64,000 nucleotides of DNA from Streptantibioticus_C sp963761325. Lineage in GTDB: Bacteria > Actinomycetota > Actinomycetes > Streptomycetales > Streptomycetaceae. The stretch lies in the NCBI GenBank assembly GCA_963761325.1, contig CAVXGZ010000008.1, positions 310,001-374,000 of the forward strand, written 5' to 3'. Below the pieces are notes generated by a model. It ran no database searches. It was not told where the DNA came from and saw nothing but the letters and a program-made list of their open reading frames with translations. Below are positions 25,791-36,511 of the stretch, piece by piece. Both the position numbers and the translations under genes were made by a program. How positions within the stretch are numbered: the stretch's first letter is position 1; each line of letters starts with the position of its first letter.

Positions 25791-27470
25791 TCAGGAGGAG
25801 TACACCTGGAAGCCGGAGACCTGTCCGGCCGGCCAGCCGGTGTTGGCGGTGAAGTTCAGCCTCAGGTAGCGGGTGTCGACCGTGCCGGGGAAGGTGATGG
25901 TGGCCGTGTTCCCGGTGGCCGGGTCGAAGGCGCAGCCCGTCGGGCCGGCCACCGTGGTGAAGGACGAGCCGTCGGTGCTGCTCTGGACGGAGATCGTCTG
26001 CGTCCTGGCGTTCCAGTCCGACGAGGGCGGAAGGGTCAGCACCAGGCGCCCGGTGGCGGTGGTGGCGCCCAGGTCGACCTGGAGCCACTGCGGGAAGGCG
26101 TTGTCGGCGCTCTCCCAGTAGGTGTCCGGGTCGCCGTCGACCGCGTTGCCGCTGGCGTAGTCCTGGGTGTGGCTGCTCTCCGACGTCGCCTTGTTCAGCG
26201 CGAGGTCGGTGTCGCCGAGGACTGGCGCGGTGGGCCGGGTCGAGGTGAGGGCGAGTTGGCCCTTGAGCATCCGGCCGCCGTCGGCGGTCAGCCGCAGGTA
26301 GTAGTCGGACGAGCAGGCGGTCCCGTCCGCGTCGAGCGCGAGCAGCCCGGAGCCGACCGGGACCTGGGAGGCGTTCTCCGCGGTCTTGGCGATCTGGTTG
26401 CCCTCGCCGTACTCGTCGAACATCGAGATGTAGATGCCCTGCGCGCCGACGCGGACCATGTTGTAGAACTGCCGCCACATGAAGTCGCCGTGGGCGCGCT
26501 GGTTGGCCGAGACGTCGCCGGGCAGCACGCACGGCTGGTAGTCGATGCCGTTGGCGTCGCAGTCGGCCTGGTCGGGCACGTTGAAGTTCTGGTAGACGGA
26601 GTCGGAGTCGGCCGCGGTGCCGATCGCGCCGACCATCCACGGGGAGAGCATGTCGAAGGCGTGGTAGACGTCGAGATATCCGGCGCGTGAACCGCCCACG
26701 CCGGTCCGCCACTCCCGGGGGACGCCGCCGATGACGTAGCAGCCCTGGTCCTTGAACCAGTTCACCACGTCCAGGCAGGTGGCGGCGTCCCAGGGGTGGT
26801 TGGCGTCGTTGAAGCCGAACCCCCAGACGCACACGACCGGTCTGCCGTTCTGCACGGCGTAGGCGGGCGAGGCGGTGTGCGCCGACATCTTCTGCGTCCA
26901 GTCGGCCTTGATCTCCGACTGCATGTTCGTCCAGCCGGTGACGTCGTACATGATGTAGAACTTGCGGCCGCTGCCCTCGGCCGAGCTTCTGACCTTGGCC
27001 GCCATCGCGTCGCGGGTCGGGCCCTCGCTGCTGTTCGGGTCGAAGCGCTGCAGCGCCGCGGTGTCGCAGCCGTTCTGCCGCATCCACTGGAAGTGCGTGT
27101 CGACGGTCTGCTGGTCGTAGGAGGAGAAGAGCGTCGCGGGCTGTCCGTCGCCGAGGTCGGCGTAGGCGGTCTGGTAGCCGTTGGCGTACTCGCGCATGTC
27201 GGGCCACGCCTTGACGGCGTTGTTGGAGGGGGACGGGGACTGGGACCAGTCCTGGCTCCAGTGCCACCATCCGTCGATCGGGGCTCCGTCGCCGACGCAG
27301 GCGAACCAGCCCTGGTAGCCGACGGTGATCTTGCCCACCACGTCCCCCGCGGGACTCGCCGCGGGGGAGGCGGTGCGCGTCGCGGCGGACGCCGACTGGA
27401 CGCCCGGCAGGGAACTCACCGCCGCCCCGGCCAGCACGGAGACGAGGAATGTCCGGCGCGAAGTTCCCAT
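25791..27470 (-). CDS. Tat-exported glycoside hydrolase-like protein with C-terminal F5/8-type (CBM32) domain
   Basis: A 559-residue secreted protein. The N-terminus MGTSRRTFLVSVLAGAAVSSLPG has a twin-arginine motif and hydrophobic core with cleavage near SASA. Residues ~60-430 form a TIM-barrel-type domain (KITVGYQGWFACVGDG, WWHWSQDW, FKDQGCYVIGGVPREWR, ISMFDEYGEGNQIAK) resembling GH71/GH99-related proteins that act on alpha-glucan or alpha-mannan. Residues ~430-559 are a discoidin/F5-8 type C module (ALNKATSESS, AVDGDPDTYWES, WLQVDLG, YLRLNFTANTGW). The export route, carbohydrate-binding tail and barrel support an extracellular glycosidase, but the substrate is unknown. GAGGGG lies 6 bases before ATG 27470. 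Confidence 0.82.
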   Translation of the reverse strand: MGTSRRTFLVSVLAGAAVSSLPGVQSASAATRTASPAASPAGDVVGKITVGYQGWFACVGDGAPIDGWWHWSQDWSQSPSPSNNAVKAWPDMREYANGYQTAYADLGDGQPATLFSSYDQQTVDTHFQWMRQNGCDTAALQRFDPNSSEGPTRDAMAAKVRSSAEGSGRKFYIMYDVTGWTNMQSEIKADWTQKMSAHTASPAYAVQNGRPVVCVWGFGFNDANHPWDAATCLDVVNWFKDQGCYVIGGVPREWRTGVGGSRAGYLDVYHAFDMLSPWMVGAIGTAADSDSVYQNFNVPDQADCDANGIDYQPCVLPGDVSANQRAHGDFMWRQFYNMVRVGAQGIYISMFDEYGEGNQIAKTAENASQVPVGSGLLALDADGTACSSDYYLRLTADGGRMLKGQLALTSTRPTAPVLGDTDLALNKATSESSHTQDYASGNAVDGDPDTYWESADNAFPQWLQVDLGATTATGRLVLTLPPSSDWNARTQTISVQSSTDGSSFTTVAGPTGCAFDPATGNTATITFPGTVDTRYLRLNFTANTGWPAGQVSGFQVYSS

Positions 27471-27677
27471 GCGAAACCCCTCAAGGCGTAGGTGTGGCCC
27501 GGGCGACACGACTGTCAGACGGTGGCGCTCCACCGCCGCAGAGCGTAGCCACATCGACACAGGCCAGCAATATCCTTGACGCGACATGAAAGAAATCGAC
27601 AGAAAATTTGCAAGGACAGCATCACCGCCGCGACACCCGTCCCGGCACGCCCTGGGGGCGGTCGTACGCGGCGCCGG

Positions 27678-30068
<2,391 letters not shown>

Positions 30069-30180
30069 GCTGTCTCCATCTGGTACGCGGGGCCGCCTTC
30101 ACGGTCTGCGGCGGCGCCGCCCGGCTCGATCCGACCAGCTTCCCCGGCGCCGCGGCGGCGCGGAGCGCGGGGGTGGGTGC

Positions 30181-30537
30181 TCAGCGGTCCTGGAGCAGCC
30201 CGAGGACGTTGCCGTCGGGGTCGGTGAAGGTGGCCACCAGGCGGCCGCCGCCGACGTCGTGCGCGGGCTCCTTCACCGTGGCGCCCGCGGCGGTCACCTC
30301 GGCCAGCTTCGCCTCGATGTCCTCCACGTGCCAGTAGGTCACCGGGGAGGTCATGCCCTGCGGCCCGCCGCCCGGCACCAGCCCGATGTGCTGGCCCGCG
30401 GCCTCGAAGCCGACGTAGTAGGGCGCGTCGGCCTGCGGCGGCCCGCCGAGCAGCGCGGTGTACACCGCCTTGGCCGCCTCCAGGTCGGAGACGGGGTGCA
30501 GCACGGTCTTGATGCCCTGGGTGGCGGAGGTGGCCAT
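30181..30537 (-). CDS. VOC (glyoxalase/bleomycin resistance) superfamily protein
   Basis: A 118-residue VOC-fold protein: VLHPVSDLEAAKAVYTALLG, PVTYWHVEDIEAKLAEVTAAGATV and LVATFTDPDGNVLGLLQD are the paired beta-alpha-beta units. It could bind a metal or a small molecule; the function is not assignable. It starts at ATG 30537 with AGGAGCG 4 bases upstream and ends 112 bases before the UvrA-like gene on the same strand, possibly one transcript. Confidence 0.87.
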   Translation of the reverse strand: MATSATQGIKTVLHPVSDLEAAKAVYTALLGGPPQADAPYYVGFEAAGQHIGLVPGGGPQGMTSPVTYWHVEDIEAKLAEVTAAGATVKEPAHDVGGGRLVATFTDPDGNVLGLLQDR

Positions 30538-30747
30538 GGAACGCTCCTGGAGTCTGTGGGTCCAGCCGGGATGATCCGGCGCGGGGATGAACGCGAGGGC
30601 TGGTGACGCCCATGGCGGTCACGCTAACCGCGGCCCGCGGGTCCGCGCTTCTCGAATCCTGATCGATGCTCCCGATCCATCCGGCCGGCTGCCGCGCGAG
30701 GCACGACGGGAACGCGGCCGACGCGCCGCGCCGGCTCCCCCGCGCAG

Positions 30748-32442
30748 CTACGCGGCTTCCAGCGGCACGCGCCAGACCAGGCGGGTGCCGCCGGCCGGGC
30801 CGGCGGACAGGTCGAGGCCGCCGCCGAACCCCTCGGCGCGCTCCTCCAGGTTGCGCAGGCCGCTGCGGCCGGTCTCCTCGACCGGGCCGACCCCGTCGTC
30901 CGCGACGGTCACGCTGAACTCGTCCGACCCGGCCTTCATGACGACCGAGGCCGCGTCGGCCCGGGCGTGCCGGGCGATGTTGGCGAGCGCCTCGCCGAGC
31001 ACCGCGAGGGCCGCGTCCGCCATGTCGTTGGGCACGTCGGTGTCGATCAGGCCCTGGATCTCCAGGGTGGGCGTGAAGCCGAGCAGTTCCGCGCTCTCCT
31101 CGACCGACTGCGCGGTGCGGGCCCGCAGGCCGAGCCGCAGCGGCCCGGCGCCCTGGGTGCGCAGCCCGAAGATCGCGGACCTGATGGTCTTGATGGACTC
31201 GTCCAGCTCGTCGACCACCCGGCTCAGCCGCTCGCCGGCCTCCTCGTTGCCGACCAGGGGCAGCGTGCTCTGCAGCGTCAGGCCGGTGGCGAACAGCCGT
31301 TGGATGGCGAGATCGTGCAGGTCGCGGGCGATCCGCTCGCGGTCCTCGAAGACCGCGAGCTGCTCGGCGTCCCGGCGCCGCTCGGCCAGCTCCACGGCGA
31401 GCGCCGCCTGCCCGGTGTAGCGCACCAGCTGGACCACCTCGTCGCGGGTGAACATCGGCGCGCCGCGCACCCGGGCGAACAGCAGGGCGCCGCGCACCGC
31501 GCCGCCGGTGCCCAGCGGCACCGCCACCGTGGGGCCGAGTTCCGACCAGCGCCGCGGTCCCGCCTCGGTCAGCGGGTCGGGGGCGATGGCGGGGGCGGTG
31601 GCCGGACGCTGGGTGATCAGCGCCTGGCCCATCAGGGAGCCGTCCACCGGGAAGACCGGGTGGGCCTCGACCTCGGTGCCCCGGCCGAGGGCGAGCGCCA
31701 CCCGCAGCGTCTTGGGTCCGGTGTCGCCGGCGGCGGCCTGGTTCTTGTACGGCTTCGGCAGGGCGATGACGCCCAGGTCGGCGGTGAGGATGTCGCGGGC
31801 CCGCTCGACGAGCAGTTCGAGCACCGGGAAGTCCCCGGTGCCGGACAACAGCCTGCGGGTGATCTCGGCCGTCACCCCCACCCAGCGCTGACGCTGGCCG
31901 GCCTCCTCGTAGAGCCGGGCGTTGTCGACGGCCACCCCGGCCGCGACGGCCAGCACCGAGACCGCCGCCTCGTCCTGCTCGTCGAACCCGCCGTCGCCGT
32001 TCCGGCCCGTCAGGTAGAGGTTTCCGAAGACCTCGCCGCGCACCCGGACCGGCACGCCGAGGAAGGCCGGCGACTCCTGGTCCGGCAGGCCGCAGGCGGC
32101 GGGCCGCCGGGTCGGCTCGCTGAGCGGGCGGGCCTCGGGGTTGCGGATCAGGTCGCGCAGCAGCCGCGGGCCGGGCGGCAGCGGTCCTGGGCCGCGCAGC
32201 TCGTCCTCGCCGACGCCGACCGTCACCGACCGGGTGAGGGTCCGGTCCGCGTCCAGCACTCCGAACGCCCCGTACTCGGCGTCCACCAGTTCCGCGGCGG
32301 CCTCGGTGACCTGTTCCAGCACCTCGGGGAGGTTGGTGTCCCGGCCGGCCGACAGCAGCGCCCGCAGCAGTGAGTGGAGGCCGTCAGGGGCCTCCCGCAT
32401 GGTGTCGATGCGGGTCCGCAGCTCGTCCAGCATGGCGTCCAC
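30748..32442 (-). CDS. Twin-GAF sensor histidine kinase (DevS/DosS/OsdK type)
   Basis: A 564-residue soluble kinase: two GAF domains (about residues 20-170 and 190-345; VLEQVTEAAAELVDAEYGAFGVL and the ILTADLGVIALPKPY region), a HisKA_3 helix with phospho-acceptor His376 (RIARDLHDLAIQRLFATGLTLQ) and a HATPase_c domain with SGLRNLEERAEGFGG. The layout and the exact LHDLAIQRLFATGLTLQ block match mycobacterial DevS/DosT and streptomycete OsdK, redox/O2/NO sensors with haem in the first GAF. Whether the haem-ligand His is kept should be checked by alignment. The probable partner is the regulator at 25053. GTG 32442 follows GGAAG by 4 bases; ATG 32433 or 32472 are alternatives. Confidence 0.88.
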   Translation of the reverse strand: MDAMLDELRTRIDTMREAPDGLHSLLRALLSAGRDTNLPEVLEQVTEAAAELVDAEYGAFGVLDADRTLTRSVTVGVGEDELRGPGPLPPGPRLLRDLIRNPEARPLSEPTRRPAACGLPDQESPAFLGVPVRVRGEVFGNLYLTGRNGDGGFDEQDEAAVSVLAVAAGVAVDNARLYEEAGQRQRWVGVTAEITRRLLSGTGDFPVLELLVERARDILTADLGVIALPKPYKNQAAAGDTGPKTLRVALALGRGTEVEAHPVFPVDGSLMGQALITQRPATAPAIAPDPLTEAGPRRWSELGPTVAVPLGTGGAVRGALLFARVRGAPMFTRDEVVQLVRYTGQAALAVELAERRRDAEQLAVFEDRERIARDLHDLAIQRLFATGLTLQSTLPLVGNEEAGERLSRVVDELDESIKTIRSAIFGLRTQGAGPLRLGLRARTAQSVEESAELLGFTPTLEIQGLIDTDVPNDMADAALAVLGEALANIARHARADAASVVMKAGSDEFSVTVADDGVGPVEETGRSGLRNLEERAEGFGGGLDLSAGPAGGTRLVWRVPLEAA

Positions 32443-32538
32443 CGGTCTTCCGCCGGCTACTGGCCGGCACATTGAAACTTAGTCCATATTAATATCGTTT
32501 TTACCGCTTTGTTCCAGGGTCATGCACGACAGGGCGTC

Positions 32539-34911
32539 TCAGAATTGGGTTTCCCGAGGATCCCGGCGATCCCGGTGGTCGGGGCGTCGGCCGGGCGGCT
32601 GGTCGGGCGCCGGATGGGAGGGCGCCTCGGGAACCGGCCGGTTCGCGGGGCGGTCCACGGTGACGGTGAGTTCCTCGCCGTGGTGCCGGATCTTCATCGG
32701 CGGCCCGCACACGAGGGTGTAGTCGGCGACCGCGTCCCTGATCTCCACTCGCAACCGCCGGCCGAGCAGTTCCACGGTGAACGCCAGCCTGCTGAACTTC
32801 TCCGGCAGCCGCGGCGCGAAGCACAGCGTGCCGCCGTGGTGGCGCATGCCGCCGAAGCCGGCCACCAGCGCCACCCAGGTGCCGGCGAGCGAGGCGATGT
32901 GCAGCCCGTCGCGAGTGTTGTTCTCCAGGTCGTCCAGGTCCATCAACGCGGTCTCGACCAGGTAGTCGTAGGCGAGGTTGAGGTGGCCGACCTCCGCGGC
33001 GATGACCGCCTGGCAGCAGGCGGACAGCGAGGAGTCGCGGGTGGTCAGCGGCTCGTAGTAGGCGAAGTTGCGCGCCTTGTGCTCGTCGTCGAAGTACTCG
33101 CCGCACTTGTACATCGCGAGCACCAGGTCGGCCTGTTTGATGACCTGCTTGCGGTAGAGGTCGAAGTAGGGGAAGTGCAGCATCAGCGGGTACTGCTCGG
33201 GGGCGGTGCCGGCGAAGTCCCACATCTGGTGGCCGGTGAACCCGGTGTGCTGCTCGTGCACGCCCAGTTCCCGGTTGTAGGGGATGTGCATGGCGTCGGC
33301 CGCGTCCCGCCAGGCGGCGCTCTCCTCGTCGTCGACGTCCAACTCGGCCGCCCGGCGCGGGTGTCGCTGCACGATGTCGGCGGCGGCCAGCAGGTTCGCC
33401 CGGGCCATCAGGTTGGTGTACGTGTTGTCGTCGGTGACCGCGCTGTACTCGTCCGGCCCGGTCACGCCGTCGACGTGGAAGTCGCCGTAGTGGTCGTGGT
33501 GGCCCAGCGACCGCCACAACCGGGCGGTCTCCACGAGCAGTTCGACGCCCGTGTCCCGTTCGAAGTCCTCGTCGCCGGTGGCCGACACGTACCGCACGAC
33601 CGCGTCCGCGATGTCGGCGTTGACGTGGAACGCGGCGGTGCCGGCCGGCCAGTACGCCGAGCACTCCGAGCCGTCGATGGTGCGCCAGGGGAACGCGGCG
33701 CCCCGCAGGCCCAGTTGGGCGGCCCGGTGGCGGGCGGCCGGCAGCGTGCTCTGCCGCCAGCGCAGCGCCTCGCCGACCGCCCCCGGCGCGGTGTAGGTGA
33801 GCATCGGCAGCACGAACGTCTCGGTGTCCCAGAACGAGTGGCCGTCGTAGCCGGAACCGGTCAGCCCCTTCGCCGGGATGGCGCGCTGCTCGGCGCGGGA
33901 GCCGGCCTGCAGCACGTGGAAGAGCGCGAAGCGGACGGCCTGCTGGACCTCCTCGTCGCCGTCCACCTCCACGTCGGCCCGGTCCCAGAAGTCGTCGAGG
34001 TAGGCGCGCTGTTCGCGGACCAGCCCGTCCCAGCCGGTGCTGCTGGCGCCGGCCAGCGCCGCGTCCACCTGGTCGCGCACGCCGGGCAGCGAGCGGATGC
34101 TCGACCAGCCGTAGGAGACCAGCTTCTCCACCCGCATCGTCTGTCCGGGGCCGAGCACCGAGGTGATGGTGAGCCGGCTGACGTCGTCGCCGGCCTCGCT
34201 CCTGGTCCGGGTCGGCTCCGGCCCGCTCACCACGTGGTCGGCCGCCGCCGCGACCCGCAGCCCGCTGCCGCGCGTGCAGTGCACCAGGCGCAGCCGGTTG
34301 CCGCGTGCCGTGCTCTCCTCGGCGTCGAGCGGGGACTCCAGCGCGGCGGCGGCCCGCGGATCGCCGACGATCTCCGGGAGCTGCTCGTTGGCGACCAGTT
34401 CGGACTGCACGACGATGCGCGCCTCGGCGTCCACCGCCTCGACCTCGTAGGCGACCGCGGCGATGGCCCGCTGGGTGAAGGAGACCAGCCGTCTGGAGCG
34501 CACCCGTACCGTGCGGCCGGCCGGCGAGGTCCACTCGCAGGTGCGCTCCAGCAGGCCGCTGCGCAGGTCGAGCACCCGCTCGTGGGAGAGCAGCTTGCCG
34601 TAGCGCAGGTCGAACGGCTCGTCGTCGACCATCAGCCGGATGATCTTGCCGTTGGTGATGTTGATGACCGTCTGGCCGGACTCCGGATAGCCGTAGCCCG
34701 CCTCCGCGTACGGCAGCGGGCGCAGTTCGTGGACGCCGTTGAGGTAGGAGCCGGGCAGTCCGTGCGGCTCGCCCTCGTCGAGGTTGCCGCGCCAGCCGAC
34801 GTGGCCGTTGGACAGGGCGAAGACCGACTCGCTCTGCGGCAGGACGTCGAGGTTCATCACGGTCTCGCGCAGCGTCCACGGCTCGACGGCGTAGGAGGAG
34901 CTGGTGATCAC
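32539..34911 (-). CDS. GH65 disaccharide phosphorylase/hydrolase (trehalose/kojibiose phosphorylase family)
   Basis: A 790-residue glycoside hydrolase family 65 protein with N-terminal beta-sandwich, (alpha/alpha)6 barrel and C-terminal beta domain. Hallmarks: YDGHSFWDTETFVLPML and the general acid Glu488 in DGVTGPDEYSAVTDDN, then KQVIKQADLVLAMY. The last ~40 residues are a Pro/Arg-rich tail. Family members phosphorolyse an alpha-glucosyl disaccharide to beta-glucose-1-phosphate. It is coupled by a 4-base GTGA overlap to an upstream HAD protein of beta-phosphoglucomutase type, which would turn that product into glucose-6-phosphate. Such paired genes (as in the mycobacterial Rv3400/Rv3401 pair) have unsettled substrate; trehalose, maltose or kojibiose are possible. 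Confidence 0.9.
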   Translation of the reverse strand: MITSSSYAVEPWTLRETVMNLDVLPQSESVFALSNGHVGWRGNLDEGEPHGLPGSYLNGVHELRPLPYAEAGYGYPESGQTVINITNGKIIRLMVDDEPFDLRYGKLLSHERVLDLRSGLLERTCEWTSPAGRTVRVRSRRLVSFTQRAIAAVAYEVEAVDAEARIVVQSELVANEQLPEIVGDPRAAAALESPLDAEESTARGNRLRLVHCTRGSGLRVAAAADHVVSGPEPTRTRSEAGDDVSRLTITSVLGPGQTMRVEKLVSYGWSSIRSLPGVRDQVDAALAGASSTGWDGLVREQRAYLDDFWDRADVEVDGDEEVQQAVRFALFHVLQAGSRAEQRAIPAKGLTGSGYDGHSFWDTETFVLPMLTYTAPGAVGEALRWRQSTLPAARHRAAQLGLRGAAFPWRTIDGSECSAYWPAGTAAFHVNADIADAVVRYVSATGDEDFERDTGVELLVETARLWRSLGHHDHYGDFHVDGVTGPDEYSAVTDDNTYTNLMARANLLAAADIVQRHPRRAAELDVDDEESAAWRDAADAMHIPYNRELGVHEQHTGFTGHQMWDFAGTAPEQYPLMLHFPYFDLYRKQVIKQADLVLAMYKCGEYFDDEHKARNFAYYEPLTTRDSSLSACCQAVIAAEVGHLNLAYDYLVETALMDLDDLENNTRDGLHIASLAGTWVALVAGFGGMRHHGGTLCFAPRLPEKFSRLAFTVELLGRRLRVEIRDAVADYTLVCGPPMKIRHHGEELTVTVDRPANRPVPEAPSHPAPDQPPGRRPDHRDRRDPRETQF

Positions 34912-35648
34912 GCCACGGCCTCCAGTTCGGCCAGGTCGGCGACGACCACGTCGGCGCCGTGCGTGCGCAGTTCGTCGGCCTGGCCGACCCGGTCCACCCC
35001 GACCACGTAGCCGAAGTGGCCGGAGCGGCCGGCGTCCATGCCGGCCAGCGCGTCCTCGAAGACCGCGGACGCCGAGGCCGGCACCCCGAGATCGCGGGCC
35101 GCGGCGAGGAAGGTGTCCGGGTGCGGTTTGCCGGGCAGTCCGCGCTCGGCGGCCACCACGCCGTCCACCCGGACGTCGAAGAGCCCCTCGGCGCCCACCG
35201 AGGCCAGGATGTCGCGGCAGTTGGCGCTGGAGGAGACGACCGCGGTCCGCAGCCCGTTCGCCCGCACCGCCCGGACGTACCGCAGCGTGCCGTCGTACGC
35301 CTCGACGCCGTCGCGCCGGATCCGCGCCAGCAGCAGGTCGTTCTTGCGGTTGCCCAGGCCCTGCACGGTGGCCCGGTCCGGGCCGTCGTCCGCGGCGCCC
35401 TCCGGCAGCTCGATCCCGCGCGAGGCCAGGAAGGCGCGCACCCCGTCGGCCCGGGGCCGCCCGTCCACGTAGGTGTCGTAGTCCCGGGTGGCGTCGAACG
35501 GGCGGAAGCCGTCCCCGTCGCGCCCGCGCAGGAAGGCGTCGAACGTCTCCTTCCAGGCCGCGGCGTGCACGACGGCCGTCTTGGTGATGACGCCGTCGAG
35601 GTCGAACAGGCAGGCCCTGATGTCGTCCGGCAGGCCGAGCTTCGTCAT
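34908..35648 (-). CDS. HAD-superfamily beta-phosphoglucomutase-like protein
   Basis: A 246-residue HAD hydrolase/mutase: CLFDLDGVITKTAVVHAAAWKETFDAFL holds the nucleophile Asp and general acid/base Asp, SSSANCRDIL is motif II, and KPHPDTFLAAARDLGV with FEDALAGMDA give motifs III and IV. The VSSSANC and GNRKND blocks are typical of beta-phosphoglucomutases that interconvert beta-G1P and G6P. The coupling to the GH65 gene (4-base overlap) strongly supports that role. ATG 35648 (GAAGG 8 bases upstream) is preferred; the frame extends to 35690 but adds only a Pro/Gly-rich leader. Confidence 0.88.
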   Translation of the reverse strand: MTKLGLPDDIRACLFDLDGVITKTAVVHAAAWKETFDAFLRGRDGDGFRPFDATRDYDTYVDGRPRADGVRAFLASRGIELPEGAADDGPDRATVQGLGNRKNDLLLARIRRDGVEAYDGTLRYVRAVRANGLRTAVVSSSANCRDILASVGAEGLFDVRVDGVVAAERGLPGKPHPDTFLAAARDLGVPASASAVFEDALAGMDAGRSGHFGYVVGVDRVGQADELRTHGADVVVADLAELEAVA

Positions 35649-35711
35649 GCAGGGAGCCTTCCCCGGCCCGGGGGCGGCAGGCTCGGCCATCGCGGCGGCG
35701 GAGCCGGGCGG

Positions 35712-36425
35712 TCAGGCGAGCCGGAAGCCCTCGCCGTCCGGTCCGCCGGGCCGGAAGTCGCCGGGGTCGGCGTGGCGCAGCGCCCGCAGCGCGCCGCGCG
35801 GGGTGGCCGGCGGGCGGACCGCGAGCACCGGGCAGGCCGCGTGGGCCAGGACCCGGCGGCGGACCGCTCCCCGCAGCAGCCGGCGGACCGGCCGGCGGTC
35901 CCCGGCGCCGACCACGAGGATGTCGTCCTGCCGGTCGGCGGTCGCGGTGAGCGCCTCGGCGGCCGGGGCGCGCAGCACCAGCGGTTCGACGCACAGGTCG
36001 GGCGGGAAGCCGCCGAGCGCCGAGTCGAAGGCGTTCAGCAGCCGCAGCGTCGCCTGGTGTTGCCACATGGTGGACAGCGGCGGGCAGGGGGCCTGCCGGT
36101 AGGCCAGCTCACCGCCCGGCGGGCTCCAGGCCAGCACCGCGAGCACCGGCTTGCGGTAGGTGCGCGCCAGCTCGCAGCCGCGGCGCAGTGCGGCCAGGCT
36201 GCCCAGCGATCCGCTGACGCCGACCACGATCCGGCCGCCGGTCCGCGCGCGGTCCGGGGCGGCGGAGCGGACGGCTTCGCCGGGGCTCACGGCGGTCCCG
36301 GGTCCGACCTCGACGCCGCCGGCCTTCCGGCGGCCGGGGCGCCGCGGGCGGCGCAGCGCCACACCGGCGATCGTCCCGGCGGCCAGGATGCTCACGAAGA
36401 TCAACACCATGAGTGCGATGTTCAT
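35712..36425 (-). CDS. Universal stress protein with N-terminal membrane anchor
   Basis: A 237-residue protein. Residues ~1-24 (MNIALMVLIFVSILAAGTIAG) form one membrane span followed by a very basic stretch (RRPRRPGRRK), then a single UspA-fold domain from ~70 on: RIVVGVSGSLGSLAALRRGCELAR, DILVVGAGDRRPVRRLLRGAVRRRVLAHAACPVLAV. The ATP-binding GxxG...GS(V) pattern is altered here (GAGDRRP..RLLRGAVRR). Most Usps are soluble, so the anchor is unusual. It lies behind the HAD/GH65 operon on the same strand and near DevR/DevS-type genes, with which Usps are commonly co-regulated. Confidence 0.82.
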   Translation of the reverse strand: MNIALMVLIFVSILAAGTIAGVALRRPRRPGRRKAGGVEVGPGTAVSPGEAVRSAAPDRARTGGRIVVGVSGSLGSLAALRRGCELARTYRKPVLAVLAWSPPGGELAYRQAPCPPLSTMWQHQATLRLLNAFDSALGGFPPDLCVEPLVLRAPAAEALTATADRQDDILVVGAGDRRPVRRLLRGAVRRRVLAHAACPVLAVRPPATPRGALRALRHADPGDFRPGGPDGEGFRLA

Positions 36426-36511
36426 AGCATGAATTCTTCTCCGCGTCACCTGGGCTCGACAGTGGCACTCGTGCCCTTGTAGGACAAAATCCTGCCACCT
36501 AGGCTGGCGGC

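Noticed and set aside
32473..32538. AT-rich sequence with ggactaag before the twin-GAF kinase, considered as a DevR box.
   Set aside because: Matches only half of a box and lacks the second arm.
36482..36494. Small inverted repeat aggacaaaatcct before the AraC-type gene, considered as a DevR or AraC site.
   Set aside because: Only four-base arms and no match to the DevR core; too short to support.
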